Assembly: GCF_000972705.2 (NCBI RefSeq) | Contig: NZ_LATL02000181.1 | Location: forward strand, 1 to 48,849 | From: Limnoraphis robusta CS-951 | GTDB taxonomy: Bacteria > Cyanobacteriota > Cyanobacteriia > Cyanobacteriales > Microcoleaceae | Length of the DNA: 48,849 nt | Direction of reading: 5' to 3' | In this document: positions 26,078 through 35,929 of the stretch, one piece after another | How positions within the stretch are numbered: the first letter of the stretch is position 1 | How the letters are laid out: every line of letters starts with the position of its first letter | Position numbers and translations under genes: made by a program | Notes under the pieces: generated by a model | Seen by the model: only the letters and a program-made list of their open reading frames with translations | Database searches by the model: none | What the model was told of the DNA's origin: nothing

Positions 26078-27145
26078 ATGAAATGGTGGCATAGACTGAA
26101 AAAAAATCCCTTAGCTCGACTCGGAGCGATCATCTTAATTGTCTTTTATCTTTGTGCAATTCTAGCCGATTTTGTCGCTCCTTATAGTCCCTACGCCACT
26201 AAAATTGATGGGGCATTACTACCACCGACCAGCATTTATTGGCAGAATCAACAGGGAAAATTTATCGGGCCGCACGTTTATCCAACCACTCAAGGGCCAG
26301 TGGATATTGAAACTGGAAAACGTCTGTTAGTTGTTGATCGAGATAATCCTTGTCCGGTGGGGTTATTTGTTCAGGGAACACCCTATAAACTTTTGGGAAT
26401 CATTCCCGGAAATCGACATTTATTCGGAGCGATTGGAGAGTGCAAAATTCATCTTTTAGGCACGGATGAACAAGCCCGTGATCAGTTTAGTCGTTTGATT
26501 TTTGGCAGTCAAATTAGTCTCAGTATTGGGTTTGTCGGGATTGCCATTTATTTTCCTATTGGGATGATTTTTGGCGGGATTTCGGGTTACTTTGGCGGTT
26601 TTCTGGATACGTTTATCATGCGCGTTGTCGAAGTGTTGATGACAATACCCGGCATTTATTTGTTAGTCGCTTTGGCTGCTATATTACCCCCCGAACTGAG
26701 TAGCGCTCAACGCTATTTATTAATAGTTGTGATTATTTCCTTTATTAGTTGGGCGGGTTTAGCACGGGTGATTCGTGGACAAGTTTTGTCGATTAAAGAG
26801 CAACAATTTGTACAAGCCACTCAAGCGATGGGTGCAAATCCCCTCTATATTATTTGGCGTCATGTTTTACCGCAAACGGCGACTTATGTGATCATCTCTG
26901 CAACACTGGCGATTCCTGGATTTATTGTCTCTGAGTCTGTTTTAAGTTTGATTGGATTAGGCATTCAAGAACCTGATCCCTCCTGGGGAAATTTACTTTC
27001 ATCGGCGACAAATGCTTCGATTTTAGTGCTGCAACCCTGGTTGATTTTGCCCCCTGCGGTGTTAATTATTCTAACGGTACTGGCCTTTAATTTACTGGGA
27101 GATGGACTGCGAGATGCTCTCGATCCTCGGAGTTTGCAACGTTAG
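26078..27145 (+). CDS. Peptide/nickel ABC transporter permease (DppC/OppC type)
   Basis: The second membrane subunit of an oligopeptide-type ABC importer. The N-terminus KKNPLARLGAIILIVFYLC is the usual OppC opening. A large extracytoplasmic insertion of about 100 residues separates TM1 from the core. HLLGTDEQARDQFSRLIFGS is the typical entry to the transport domain. The EAA-type loop contacting the ATPase is QATQAMGANPLYIIWRHVLPQ near residue 250. The C-terminus NLLGDGLRDALDPR is diagnostic. Length 355 is normal for the cyanobacterial form. DppB and ATPases are not adjacent. The peptide-binding lipoprotein at 34196-35917 could be its partner. Confidence 0.93.
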   Translation: MKWWHRLKKNPLARLGAIILIVFYLCAILADFVAPYSPYATKIDGALLPPTSIYWQNQQGKFIGPHVYPTTQGPVDIETGKRLLVVDRDNPCPVGLFVQGTPYKLLGIIPGNRHLFGAIGECKIHLLGTDEQARDQFSRLIFGSQISLSIGFVGIAIYFPIGMIFGGISGYFGGFLDTFIMRVVEVLMTIPGIYLLVALAAILPPELSSAQRYLLIVVIISFISWAGLARVIRGQVLSIKEQQFVQATQAMGANPLYIIWRHVLPQTATYVIISATLAIPGFIVSESVLSLIGLGIQEPDPSWGNLLSSATNASILVLQPWLILPPAVLIILTVLAFNLLGDGLRDALDPRSLQR

Positions 27146-27266
27146 CGATCATGCGATCGCACTAAAAGTTACCTGGGAAATTCGGTATTTCCTCGGATGA
27201 AGTCAAGAGAAATTCGGTTTATGATAGAGCCAATACAGGACTTAATCAAAAAAGATTGGCTTAATT

Positions 27267-27530
27267 ATGAATATCTCCCAACTCAGCCCAGATCGCCATC
27301 AATCTTTGATCACAGTCGTCAACCACGAACTGCGTACCCCTTTAACGACTATTCTCATTTCCGCAGAATTATTGAGTCGGTACAATAATTCTTGGTCTGA
27401 GGAGAAAAAGTTGGAGTATATTCAGCGTGTCCAAAAAGCGGCGAGTGAACTGACTCAACTCCTCAACAGTGATGAATTTGCTAACAAGTTAAAAGATTAC
27501 GCTCAAAACCTACAAGACTCTGTATCATGA
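27267..27530 (+). CDS. Stand-alone HisKA phosphoacceptor domain (truncated histidine kinase?)
   Basis: The 87-residue protein contains the HisKA dimerisation and phosphoacceptor helix, with H20 in VNHELRTPLTTI, followed by the second helix (KKLEYIQRVQKAASELTQLL). There is no catalytic ATPase (HATPase_c) domain, because the frame stops soon after. No N, G1 or G2 boxes occur in the sequence downstream. It may be the start of a broken histidine kinase or a small phosphotransfer or decoy protein. No strong ribosome-binding site precedes the ATG. The pseudogene following it suggests that this stretch is decaying. Confidence 0.6.
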   Translation: MNISQLSPDRHQSLITVVNHELRTPLTTILISAELLSRYNNSWSEEKKLEYIQRVQKAASELTQLLNSDEFANKLKDYAQNLQDSVS

Positions 27531-27614
27531 GGGAGCCGTCAATTCTATTCGGTAAATTTACTGAGAAGTTTAGTTGATCTCGCAAGTCGAAAGCGGCTTT
27601 TCATCTCTGGAGAC

Positions 27615-28067
27615 ATGAGACTCTTTCCCTCTTTATCCACAAAAAAGTTATCTCAAACAAAATATACTCGACTGCTACTTCTTCTGATTTTTATATTGAT
27701 TAGTTCTCCGTTTTCATAAAACAGTACATCGGGGTCAATTATCATCTCAATCCAAAAAGTAGGGAGCGATACGATTCAAGGGGGAATTTGTATCTATCTT
27801 TTAATTGGGATTTTATGGGCATTCTTTTATGATCTTTTCTTTGTATTAGATAACGATTCTTTTTCAGGAGCAATTCATTCACAACCCAACAATAGCTAGA
27901 ATCTATTCGTCTACTATAGTTTTACAACGTTGACAACATTAGGGTATGGCGATATTGTGCCTAAAAACTATAAAGTAATGATGTTTTCTAACTTAGAAGC
28001 GATTATCGGACAAATGTATTCAGCCATTGTTCTTGCTCGATTAGTCGGTTTATACACAGCCGAATAA
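27615..28067 (+). pseudogene. Two-TM potassium channel pseudogene with two in-frame stops
   Basis: From ATG 27615 one frame runs 151 codons to TAA 28065-28067, broken only by TAA at 27717-27719 (codon 35) and TAG at 27897-27899 (codon 95). The translated pieces are a hydrophobic helix (LLLLLIFILISS), a second helix (YLLIGILWAFFYDLFFVL), and the pore with the selectivity filter TTLGYGDIVP, followed by the last helix (IIGQMYSAIVLARLVGLY). This is the Ion_trans_2 plan. The protein is also shorter than usual between the first two helices. Without frameshifts, the gene was probably lost recently by point mutations and a deletion. Confidence 0.78.
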
Positions 28068-28173
28068 ATGATTTGAACAAATAAAATTACTGTATTTCTT
28101 TAATTTATTCTCTCGATGCTGATCCGCCAATAAACCGCTATAATCTTCAAGAACAAGTTCAACAATTCAAACA

Positions 28174-30075
28174 ATGGTTATGGATCACATCAGTCAACAG
28201 CTTCAAAAATCCATGCGGAGAGTCAGAATTCCCTACAATGACACACCGGACTACACCAGACCCCCTTTAGAAATTTCGCCCGAATTGCATCAACAAATGT
28301 TTGAGCGGTTTTGCTTTCTTTACGGCGAAGAACAGGCAAAATTATATATGCCTGAATTGGAAAGAATTCTGAAAGTTCATTATGCACACAAACCCACCGA
28401 ACTCATAGAAACCGAAAAAGACTTTGACCCCAATAATCGCTTTACCGAATGGGATTTAATCTTAATTACCTACGGCGATTTATTAAAAGGAGACGGACAA
28501 TCACCTCTATCAACTTTAGCACATTTTTTAAATCATTATCTGGGTTTAAGTATCAACACCCTGCATATTTTACCCTTCTTTCCCTATTCTTCTGATCGCG
28601 GTTTTTCTGTGATTGATTTTGATACTGTCGATCCCAATTTAGGATCATGGAAAGATATTGAGGAAATGGGAAACTATTATCAACTGATGTTTGATGGGGT
28701 TTTTAACCATGTTTCCTCCAAAAGTCCTTTATTTCAAAGGATGCTGAATGGCAACCCCGACTATAAAGATTATTTTACCACTTATCATTCCCCCGATGAA
28801 CTCACACCTGAAGAACGGCGGATGATTGTTCGTCCTCGCACCTCCGATATTTTAACCCAATTTCAATCAATTAACGGCCCGATTTGGGTTTGGACAACCT
28901 TTTCACCCGATCAAATTGACCTCAATTATAAAAATCCTAAAGTTCTCTTAGGCGTAATCGAAACGCTATTGCTTTATATCCGACGCGGAGCCAATTTAGT
29001 TCGCTTAGATGCGGTGACTTATCTTTGGGAAGAACCGGGAACGCCTTGTGCGAATTTAGAACAAACTCACCAAGTAATTAAACTGTTTCGTGATATTGTT
29101 AAAGCGGTCGATCCAACTGTTGCTTTAATTACCGAAACAAACGTGCCTCACGAACAAAATGTCTCCTATTTTGGCAATGGTTATGATGAAGCACAAATGG
29201 TTTATAACTTTGCCTTACCGCCCTTAGTGCTTTACACCTTTTATCGAGAAGATACAACCGCTCTATCTAATTGGGCAAAAGAACTCAAATACTTGTCAAA
29301 AATGACAACTTTCCTGAATATGCTGGATACCCACGATGGCGTGGGATTGATGGGAGTCAAGAGTCTTTTACCCAAAGAAGAAGTAGATTTTATTATCCAA
29401 AAAGCCAGAGAACACGGGGCGTTTGTTTCCTACAAAACCGGAGAACAGGGCGAAGAACCCTATGAAATTAATACCACTTGGTTTAGCGCTCTGAACTTAG
29501 ATAATAACGGAGAAGATATTCCGTTTCAAGTCAAACGGTTTATCGCTTCTCGTAGTATTGCTCTCGTATTACGGGGTGTACCGGGGATTTATTTTCACGG
29601 TTTAATTGGCACTCGCAATGATATTGATGCCGTTTTGCGAACGAAATCCAAGCGAGATATTAACCGTCGAGTCATTGAAGTTAACAGCTTAATTGAAGAT
29701 TTACACGATCGCCAATCTAAGCTTTCTCTCATCTTAGAAAAGTTAGGACACTTACTCGATATTCGGGTGCGTCATACCGCTTTTCATCCCAGTGGAGAAC
29801 AGAAGATTTTGTTCGTCGCTCCCGAAGTTTTTGCTGTGTTACGAATTTCTCCCAAACAGGATCAGCACATCCTGACTTTAACCAATGTGGCGAATAAGAT
29901 TTGTCAGTTAGAAATCCCGTTATCTGAACTGGAAGTCGCAGAAACCCAATGGTATGATCTCGTCAGTCAACGGGGTTGGACGATAACGGATGAGAAATTG
30001 GTGATTACTCTGCAACCCTATGATATCAATTGGTTGATTCCGTTTGTAGAACTCGAAAAGAGCATCGAGTCTTAA
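28174..30075 (+). CDS. GH13 sugar phosphorylase (sucrose phosphorylase-like)
   Basis: A glycoside hydrolase family 13 enzyme of the phosphorylase branch (subfamily 18), which splits an alpha-glucoside such as sucrose or a glucosyl-glycerate type compound with phosphate. The catalytic nucleophile is D279 in VRLDAVTYLW, the acid/base E321 in LITETNVPH and the third acid D388 in LDTHDGVGL. FNHVSSKSPLF and LHILPFFPYSSDRGFSV are typical subfamily blocks. The 633 residues include an N-terminal helical extension of about 85 residues. The sequence alone does not tell which glucoside is used. Start at ATG 28174 is followed by a second ATG two codons later. Confidence 0.88.
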   Translation: MVMDHISQQLQKSMRRVRIPYNDTPDYTRPPLEISPELHQQMFERFCFLYGEEQAKLYMPELERILKVHYAHKPTELIETEKDFDPNNRFTEWDLILITYGDLLKGDGQSPLSTLAHFLNHYLGLSINTLHILPFFPYSSDRGFSVIDFDTVDPNLGSWKDIEEMGNYYQLMFDGVFNHVSSKSPLFQRMLNGNPDYKDYFTTYHSPDELTPEERRMIVRPRTSDILTQFQSINGPIWVWTTFSPDQIDLNYKNPKVLLGVIETLLLYIRRGANLVRLDAVTYLWEEPGTPCANLEQTHQVIKLFRDIVKAVDPTVALITETNVPHEQNVSYFGNGYDEAQMVYNFALPPLVLYTFYREDTTALSNWAKELKYLSKMTTFLNMLDTHDGVGLMGVKSLLPKEEVDFIIQKAREHGAFVSYKTGEQGEEPYEINTTWFSALNLDNNGEDIPFQVKRFIASRSIALVLRGVPGIYFHGLIGTRNDIDAVLRTKSKRDINRRVIEVNSLIEDLHDRQSKLSLILEKLGHLLDIRVRHTAFHPSGEQKILFVAPEVFAVLRISPKQDQHILTLTNVANKICQLEIPLSELEVAETQWYDLVSQRGWTITDEKLVITLQPYDINWLIPFVELEKSIES

Positions 30076-30247
30076 GGCTAGGGTAAAGGGACTGATAAAC
30101 AGAAAGATTCAAGGAAAGATTGCAGGTGAAAAATGCAAAATTTCCGGCAAATCACTCTAGACCAAAGAAAAATCTTTTTAAGCTTAAAAGCTGATTGAAT
30201 TTCTCTCTTTGTGATCTTTCAGTCCCTTTCTTTGGAAAAATGCCACA

Positions 30248-31927
30248 ATGTTTACCTTGATACCCCAACGGGACAAGCGTTTCTCGTTTTTGGAAAGGCT
30301 ACCGGAATTATTGCGCCTTAATTCTCGTTTAGTTGCTGCGAGTCTGGGGATAATTTCTGGAATATTGACAGTGATTCCCGCTCAGAGTGCCGAACAAATT
30401 ACCATTTCTTATGGGCCGGCTGAATCCTACGTTTCAATTAATGAAATCGAACGTTTTGCTAAGAAAGGAGAAGTTACTCCTGTACTTGCGTTGTATGGAA
30501 CATTACTCAAATTAAAAGATGGAAAAAGGCTGAGAACAATTTTACAAACTCCCCTAGAAGCAAGTCCCTGGAGTGTCGGACAATTGCTCGATACACCGAC
30601 CGGAAACGTGATTTTGACTCGGGTGGGAAAAGTGCTGAAAACAGATAAGAATGAAAACGGTTATGCAGCATTAAGAATAGCTATTGGTCAAGCCTCGGCT
30701 CATCCTGAAGGTTTAACGATTCTCGGTCTGTTGCGAGAATTTCCGGGAGAAAGTATTCGAGTTGATTTAGAATTTAGTCTAGAATTGTTGGAGGATCTTC
30801 TACAAATTTTGGTTGAAGATGATTTAATCATTCAATCCGTAGAAGATCAGGCACAACAGGCGAAAATTAATGACAATTATCCAGTTAATTTACCAGATAT
30901 TAGAAAGCCTGGATCGATTCGCTGGACAGAAGAAGAATTGACGTTTCGCAATCCTAATCGGGATCGTCCTTCTCCGTTACGAGTTTATTTACCTCAAGTT
31001 AAAAAGCCCGTTCCTTTAATTGTCATCTCTCATGGTTTAGGTTCTGATCCGCAAACGTTTAGTTATATTGCTCAACATTTAGCTTCTCATGGCTTTGCTG
31101 TAGCAATTCCTGAACATCTTGATACCAGCGCTAAGAAGTTTGCTCGATTTTTTGATGGATTTGAACGCCCGCCAAACCCTTCTGAATTTGCAAATCGGCC
31201 TTTAGATATTACTTATTTACTCGATGAATTACAACAGAAATATCAATCTTATCCGTTCTGGAAAAGTCGGATCGATTTTAACAATGTTGGGGTTATGGGT
31301 CAATCTTTTGGCGGTTATACGGCTTTAGCGGTGGCGGGAGCAAAGCTAAATCCTGACAAATTAACAGAAGATTGTCAGAAGTCTCAAGATCGACGAATTA
31401 CTTTAAATCTTTCAACATTACTTCAGTGTCGTTCTCTAGAAGTCGCATCACAGCAAAACAATTTTCAAGATCAACGAATTCAAGCCGTAATTGCGATTAA
31501 TCCGCTCACCAGTTTGATTTTTGGGGAGGAAGGGATGAGTAATATTCAGGTTCCGACGATGATCATTGGCGGAACTAAAGATTATGTCACTCCGGCTGTT
31601 CCTGAGCAGATTAAACCCTTTACTTGGTTAAAAACCTCTAGAAAACATCTGATTTTAATCGCTCCGGGAACACATTTTTCCTTCTTGAAAGAAAGCGGAG
31701 GACGGTTAGCGGTTCCTTCTCAATTAATCGGCCCTGATCCGAATCTTGCCTACCCTTATTTAAAAGCTTTCAGTTTGGCATTTTTTGAAAGCTATCTTCA
31801 GAATCAACCGGAATATTTACCTTATCTTTCCCAAACTTATGTCAATACAATTGAAGCTCAACCCTTCAACCTCAGTTTAATAGAAGGTTTGAGTCAGGAA
31901 CAAGTCAGACAAGCGGCGAAACGTTAA
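30248..31927 (+). CDS. Secreted alpha/beta hydrolase with DUF1400 domain
   Basis: A cyanobacterial two-part protein. After a basic N-terminus and a hydrophobic signal segment (LVAASLGIISGILTVIPAQS, cleavage near AQSA) comes the DUF1400 region (about residues 48-200), beginning AEQITISYGPAES. The C-terminal alpha/beta hydrolase has SHGLGSDPQTF as the oxyanion block. The triad is S353 in GQSFGGYTAL, D445 in GTKDYVTP and H476 in APGTHFSF. It resembles dienelactone or PAF-acetylhydrolase-like enzymes. The protein is likely periplasmic; its substrate is unknown. It stands alone. Confidence 0.9.
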   Translation: MFTLIPQRDKRFSFLERLPELLRLNSRLVAASLGIISGILTVIPAQSAEQITISYGPAESYVSINEIERFAKKGEVTPVLALYGTLLKLKDGKRLRTILQTPLEASPWSVGQLLDTPTGNVILTRVGKVLKTDKNENGYAALRIAIGQASAHPEGLTILGLLREFPGESIRVDLEFSLELLEDLLQILVEDDLIIQSVEDQAQQAKINDNYPVNLPDIRKPGSIRWTEEELTFRNPNRDRPSPLRVYLPQVKKPVPLIVISHGLGSDPQTFSYIAQHLASHGFAVAIPEHLDTSAKKFARFFDGFERPPNPSEFANRPLDITYLLDELQQKYQSYPFWKSRIDFNNVGVMGQSFGGYTALAVAGAKLNPDKLTEDCQKSQDRRITLNLSTLLQCRSLEVASQQNNFQDQRIQAVIAINPLTSLIFGEEGMSNIQVPTMIIGGTKDYVTPAVPEQIKPFTWLKTSRKHLILIAPGTHFSFLKESGGRLAVPSQLIGPDPNLAYPYLKAFSLAFFESYLQNQPEYLPYLSQTYVNTIEAQPFNLSLIEGLSQEQVRQAAKR

Positions 31928-32221
31928 TCGTTAAAGTTGGTGCCAGATGAGTTATTCCCGCTTCGCGCTATATCGTCACACAGAGTTGAGTGATGGCCTG
32001 TCGCTCAAATGAGTGACCCTCAAAAATGCGACTTGTCAATTGATAGTGATATCCCTAAGCTAAAAGATATGAGTTACACAGAAGCCTTCAAGTCTAGTCA
32101 TTGAAGAATTGAAACTCAACAGTTTCAGTCATTATTTTAGAGCCATTCCATCCCCAAAGGGTTTTCAAGCAAATGCTTTGATATCCACACAGAAACCAAA
32201 CTCAAGGTTGGACAATTAATC

Positions 32222-33772
32222 ATGGCAAATTTATCAGGCGACAACAACAATAACAATATTTCCGGTACGAATAACGCCGATACCATTCGAGGACTAGGAG
32301 GAAATGATCGCCTCTCGGGACTTAATGGTAATGATCGCATATTTGGCGGTGAGGGATCAGATACTCTCTTAGGTGGGGGAGGAAATGACTACGTTTACGG
32401 CGATCGCACAGGTAATCCCCTCATTCCCGATTTACCCATCGGACAAAGAGTTGTGGCGGAGTCGAGGACGTTAAATTTTACACCCACATCCAATGACTTC
32501 CTAACAAACGAACTGCAAGCCTCACTCCTCAGTGAAACTGTCGAATTTAGCGAAGTCTTCTTGCTTCCAGATGTTTTGTTTTTGAACACCTACAACGACT
32601 CAATTGTGGGAGGTTCAGGCGCGGATACCTTACTCGGTGAACAAGGCGCTGATACAATACATGGCGGTACGGGAAACGACTTCGTTCGAGGGGGTAGCGC
32701 AAACGATCGCATTTTCGGGGATAGTGGGGATGATAATCTCAGTGGCGATGGGGGTGACGACTTCATCGACGGAGGTCAAGATGAGGATAACATCAGTGGT
32801 GTCTCTGGAAATGATACCCTAGTCGGAAATTTTGGTGCAGATGTCCTCGACGGAGGTTCCGGTAATGACAGTCTCTCAGGTGGCGGAGACAACGACATCC
32901 TAGACGGGGGAATTAATAACGGTAGCGATACCCTCAGAGGCGATGACGGCGAGGATTTCCTCAATGGGGGTGATGGCGATGATCTGCTTTTTGGTGGCTT
33001 CGGAGATGATACCATACGCGGTGGTGGCGATAACGACTCGTTGTCTGGTGATGCCGGAAATGATGCTTTAGACGGCGATGCAGGGGATGATGTCCTGTTT
33101 GGAAATGATGATCAAGATACCCTGTTTGGCGATAGCGGTAACGACACTCTCGATGGTGGTGATGACAACGACATTGTTGAAGGGTCTAGCGGTGATGATT
33201 CCGTTGCAGGTGGAGATGGGGATGATACCGTTATTGGGGGTTCAGGAGAGGATACCTTAATTGGGGGTCGTGGCGATGATCAGCTTATCGGTGGCGGTAG
33301 TTTGTTAGCTGATGATCAAAATAATCCGATCGCAGATGCAGACAACCAACAGGATATCTTCCGAGTGACGGGAGAGGAACTTAGCGGTTTTGGTAATGAT
33401 ATTCTCACGGGTTTTGAGGTCGGTCTGGATAAAATTGACTTGGGTTTTGATATCTTTTTAACGTTAGAAAATCCTCCAGAGGGTGATTCGATTCTCAAGA
33501 ACTTTGAGATTTTAGATTTCGATCCAAACGGACTCGAACAAGGTTCTGATGATATCCTCACCGAATTAGATTTTCCCTTTGTTCAAGAAATCGGTGGTAG
33601 TCTGTTAATTAATTTCCCTGCGGCTGGTGAAGTCCTAGACGCAGAAGGGAATGTTTTGGGAGTTGTGGAATATCAAATTAACAACGACGTCATCGAGAAT
33701 TTTAATGGCGGTACACTTCTCATCGAAAATGTTAGCAGTTTAGATGAAAATGATATCCAATTCTTCTCGTAA
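32222..33772 (+). CDS. RTX (hemolysin-type) calcium-binding repeat protein
   Basis: The protein carries GGxGxDxLxGGxGxD nonapeptides in two blocks: a short one around residues 24-60 and a long array over about residues 115-365. These fold into calcium-binding parallel beta-rolls after export. A unique region of some 50 residues (LNFTPTSNDFLTNELQ...) splits the array. After the repeats comes a conserved tail with DIFRVTGEELSGFGNDILTGFEVGLDKIDL, an arrangement common in cyanobacterial RTX proteins. There is no N-terminal signal, so type I secretion through a C-terminal signal is expected. No enzymatic domain is visible. No secretion genes are adjacent. The codon-repetitive DNA creates several false frames on both strands. 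Confidence 0.93.
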   Translation: MANLSGDNNNNNISGTNNADTIRGLGGNDRLSGLNGNDRIFGGEGSDTLLGGGGNDYVYGDRTGNPLIPDLPIGQRVVAESRTLNFTPTSNDFLTNELQASLLSETVEFSEVFLLPDVLFLNTYNDSIVGGSGADTLLGEQGADTIHGGTGNDFVRGGSANDRIFGDSGDDNLSGDGGDDFIDGGQDEDNISGVSGNDTLVGNFGADVLDGGSGNDSLSGGGDNDILDGGINNGSDTLRGDDGEDFLNGGDGDDLLFGGFGDDTIRGGGDNDSLSGDAGNDALDGDAGDDVLFGNDDQDTLFGDSGNDTLDGGDDNDIVEGSSGDDSVAGGDGDDTVIGGSGEDTLIGGRGDDQLIGGGSLLADDQNNPIADADNQQDIFRVTGEELSGFGNDILTGFEVGLDKIDLGFDIFLTLENPPEGDSILKNFEILDFDPNGLEQGSDDILTELDFPFVQEIGGSLLINFPAAGEVLDAEGNVLGVVEYQINNDVIENFNGGTLLIENVSSLDENDIQFFS

Positions 33773-33799
33773 TTAACGATTTTTGAATCAATTTTTGAG

Positions 33800-33829
33800 G
33801 TAGGATGGGCATTGCTCATTCTACTTTTA
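33800..33829 (+). terminator. Possible terminator after the RTX gene
   Basis: GTAGGATGGGCA and TGCTCATTCTAC form a hairpin at 33800-33823 with two G-U pairs, followed by CTTTTA. It lies 27 bases after the RTX stop. Similar hairpins occur repeatedly between genes in cyanobacteria. Confidence 0.45.
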
Positions 33830-33847
33830 TGGAAACAGATGGGTTTA

Positions 33848-33996
33848 TTGCGGGGTTTTTGAGGTTAATACTTTTGGAAACAGATATAGCAGTTTTCAGT
33901 TCTGTGAGGTACACAATTGGGTAGAAACCCGGTTTCTAGCAGAAACCGGGTTTCTGTTGCGGGGTTTTTGAGGTTAATACTTTTGGAAACAGATAT
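33848..33996. repeat. 40-bp direct repeat flanking a 15-bp perfect palindrome
   Basis: An identical 40-base stretch beginning TTGCGGGGTTTTTGAGG occurs at 33848-33887 and 33957-33996. Between them lies AGAAACCCGGTTTCT (33923-33937), a 3-base spacer and its exact reverse complement AGAAACCGGGTTTCT (33941-33955). A partial third copy of the flank precedes the first. The AGAAACC(C/G)GGTTTCT palindrome type is frequent between genes in filamentous cyanobacteria. The rest of the 33773-34195 gap has no ORF I can support. Confidence 0.85.
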
Positions 33997-34195
33997 TGTA
34001 ACGGATGGGTTAATTGTGGGGAAATTCTGAACTGCTGAACTCCTTGTATTCTTTATTCGTTTCAGTCCGCTTGCGGGGAATTTCATCTTGGAAAGATCCA
34101 ATTTTAGAATATCCGAAATCCTGGTACTTGTCTAGCCAACAGAAGCGATCGCGATTATAAGTATAAAGATACCCGCCTATTCAAAGAATACTGCC

Positions 34196-35917
34196 ATGAG
34201 TCGTCTGTTTTTCCCCGTCTCGTTGTTATCCCTCGCCCTGACTATGACAGTCGCCTGCACCCCGCAAACGACGCAAAACCAAGGAACCCCAGGCGATACA
34301 GACAGGTTGCGACTGTTATATTGGCAAGCCCCAACTATTCTCAACCCCCACCTCGCCACTGGGTTCAAAGACTTTGACGCCGCCCGTATCGTCTACGAAC
34401 CTTTAGCCAGTTACGACAAAAATGATCAACTCATTCCCTTTTTAGCCGCAGAAATTCCCACTGTTGAAAATGGCGGTATTGCTAAAGATGGAAAGTCTGT
34501 GACGTGGAAACTCAAACAAAATGTCAAATGGGCTGATGGTGAACCGCTAACCGCAGAAGATGTTGTTTTCACCTATCAATTTATTACCAACCCCGATGTT
34601 GCTTCGGCGAGTATTGAGTATTATTCCACGATTGAAAAAGTAGAAGCTGTTGATAATTATACCGTAAAAATTACCTTTAAAGATGTTAATCCCGGTTGGG
34701 CAGTGCCGTTTACAGGTCAAAATGGCATGATTTTACCAAAACATATTTTTGCTGAATATAACGGCGCCAATATTCGAGAAGCCCCCGCTAATCAAAAACC
34801 GATTGGAACCGGACCCTATCAAGTGGTTGAATTCAAAGCGGGAGATATTATTATTTATGAACCGAACCCTAATTATTGGGATACAGGAAAGCCTTATTTT
34901 AAACGAGTTGAACTCAAAGGCGGGGGTGATGCGGTGTCTGCGGCGAGGGCTGTCTTACAAACAGGCGATGCAGATTATGCTTATAATTTGCAAGTGGAAG
35001 GGAATATTTTAAAACAGTTAGAAGCAGCCGGAAAAGGAAAAGTTGTGGCAAATTTTGGGCCGTATGTTGAACGAATTATGCTCAATTTTACGAATCCCAA
35101 TCAAGCCACAGCCGAGGGAGAACGTTCGAGTATTCAGTTTCCCCATCCCTTTTTTACCGATAAAAAAGTCCGTCAGGCGTTTAATTTAGCGATTGATCGC
35201 GATACTATTTCTAATCAACTCTACGGCCCAACAGGTCGGCCAACGGCTCAAATTTTGGTCGCACCTCAACGCTATAAATCTGATAAAATTAGCTATGAGT
35301 TTAACTTAGAAAAAGCCGCAGCCTTGTTAGATGAAGCAGGTTGGAAAGATAGCAACGGTAACGGAATTCGCGATAAAAATGGCGTAGAAATGCAGGTTGT
35401 GTTTCAAACTTCTGTTAACCCAGTTCGACAAAAAACCCAAGAAATTGTCAAACAAGGGTTAGAATCAATTGGAGTGAAAGTTGAACTCAAAAGTATTGAT
35501 GCCAGTGTGTTCTTTTCAGGAGATCCGGCAAATACTGATACGTTAAATCATTTTTATGCTGATTTACAAATGTTGAATACGGGCAATGATAGCCCCGATC
35601 CCCAAGCCCATATGAAATGGTGGACTTGTGAAGAAATTACCCAAAAAGCGAATAACTGGCAAAAATCAAATTATGCTCGTTATTGTAACCCCGAATATGA
35701 TAAACTCTGGCAGCAAGCAACAACCGAACTTAACCCCCAAAAACGAGCCGAACTCTTTCAAAAAATGGATGAATTATTATCGACAGATGTCGCCCTTCTT
35801 CCCATTGTTGATCGAGCAAATACTCAAGGCGTGAGTAACCGTTTAATTGGCGTTGAACCCTCACCTTGGGATGCGAATACTTGGGATATTAAAAATTGGC
35901 AACGTTCATCCGATTAA
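34196..35917 (+). CDS. Peptide ABC transporter substrate-binding lipoprotein (SBP family 5)
   Basis: A periplasmic oligopeptide-type binding protein anchored by a lipid. The signal peptide ends in a lipobox (LTMTVAC), with the cysteine at residue 22. The mature protein has the family 5 signatures LRLLYWQAPTILNPHLATG, VTWKLKQNVKWADGEPLTAEDVVFTY in two blocks, and KPIGTGPYQVVEFKAGD near the middle. The late block KVRQAFNLAIDRDTIS is also typical. The 573 residues fit. No permease is adjacent. The OppC-type permease at 26078-27145 is the likely partner, but this is inference. The transported ligand is unknown. Confidence 0.94.
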   Translation: MSRLFFPVSLLSLALTMTVACTPQTTQNQGTPGDTDRLRLLYWQAPTILNPHLATGFKDFDAARIVYEPLASYDKNDQLIPFLAAEIPTVENGGIAKDGKSVTWKLKQNVKWADGEPLTAEDVVFTYQFITNPDVASASIEYYSTIEKVEAVDNYTVKITFKDVNPGWAVPFTGQNGMILPKHIFAEYNGANIREAPANQKPIGTGPYQVVEFKAGDIIIYEPNPNYWDTGKPYFKRVELKGGGDAVSAARAVLQTGDADYAYNLQVEGNILKQLEAAGKGKVVANFGPYVERIMLNFTNPNQATAEGERSSIQFPHPFFTDKKVRQAFNLAIDRDTISNQLYGPTGRPTAQILVAPQRYKSDKISYEFNLEKAAALLDEAGWKDSNGNGIRDKNGVEMQVVFQTSVNPVRQKTQEIVKQGLESIGVKVELKSIDASVFFSGDPANTDTLNHFYADLQMLNTGNDSPDPQAHMKWWTCEEITQKANNWQKSNYARYCNPEYDKLWQQATTELNPQKRAELFQKMDELLSTDVALLPIVDRANTQGVSNRLIGVEPSPWDANTWDIKNWQRSSD

Positions 35918-35929
35918 AGGTATAGCGCT

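Noticed and set aside
27197..27388. A 63-codon frame before the HisKA gene
   Set aside because: It overlaps the HisKA gene in another frame, and the HisKA frame has a clear motif while this has none.
32776..33561. Serine/proline-rich minus-strand frames under the RTX gene
   Set aside because: They arise from the repetitive GGxGxD codons of the RTX array read backwards; low complexity and no family features.
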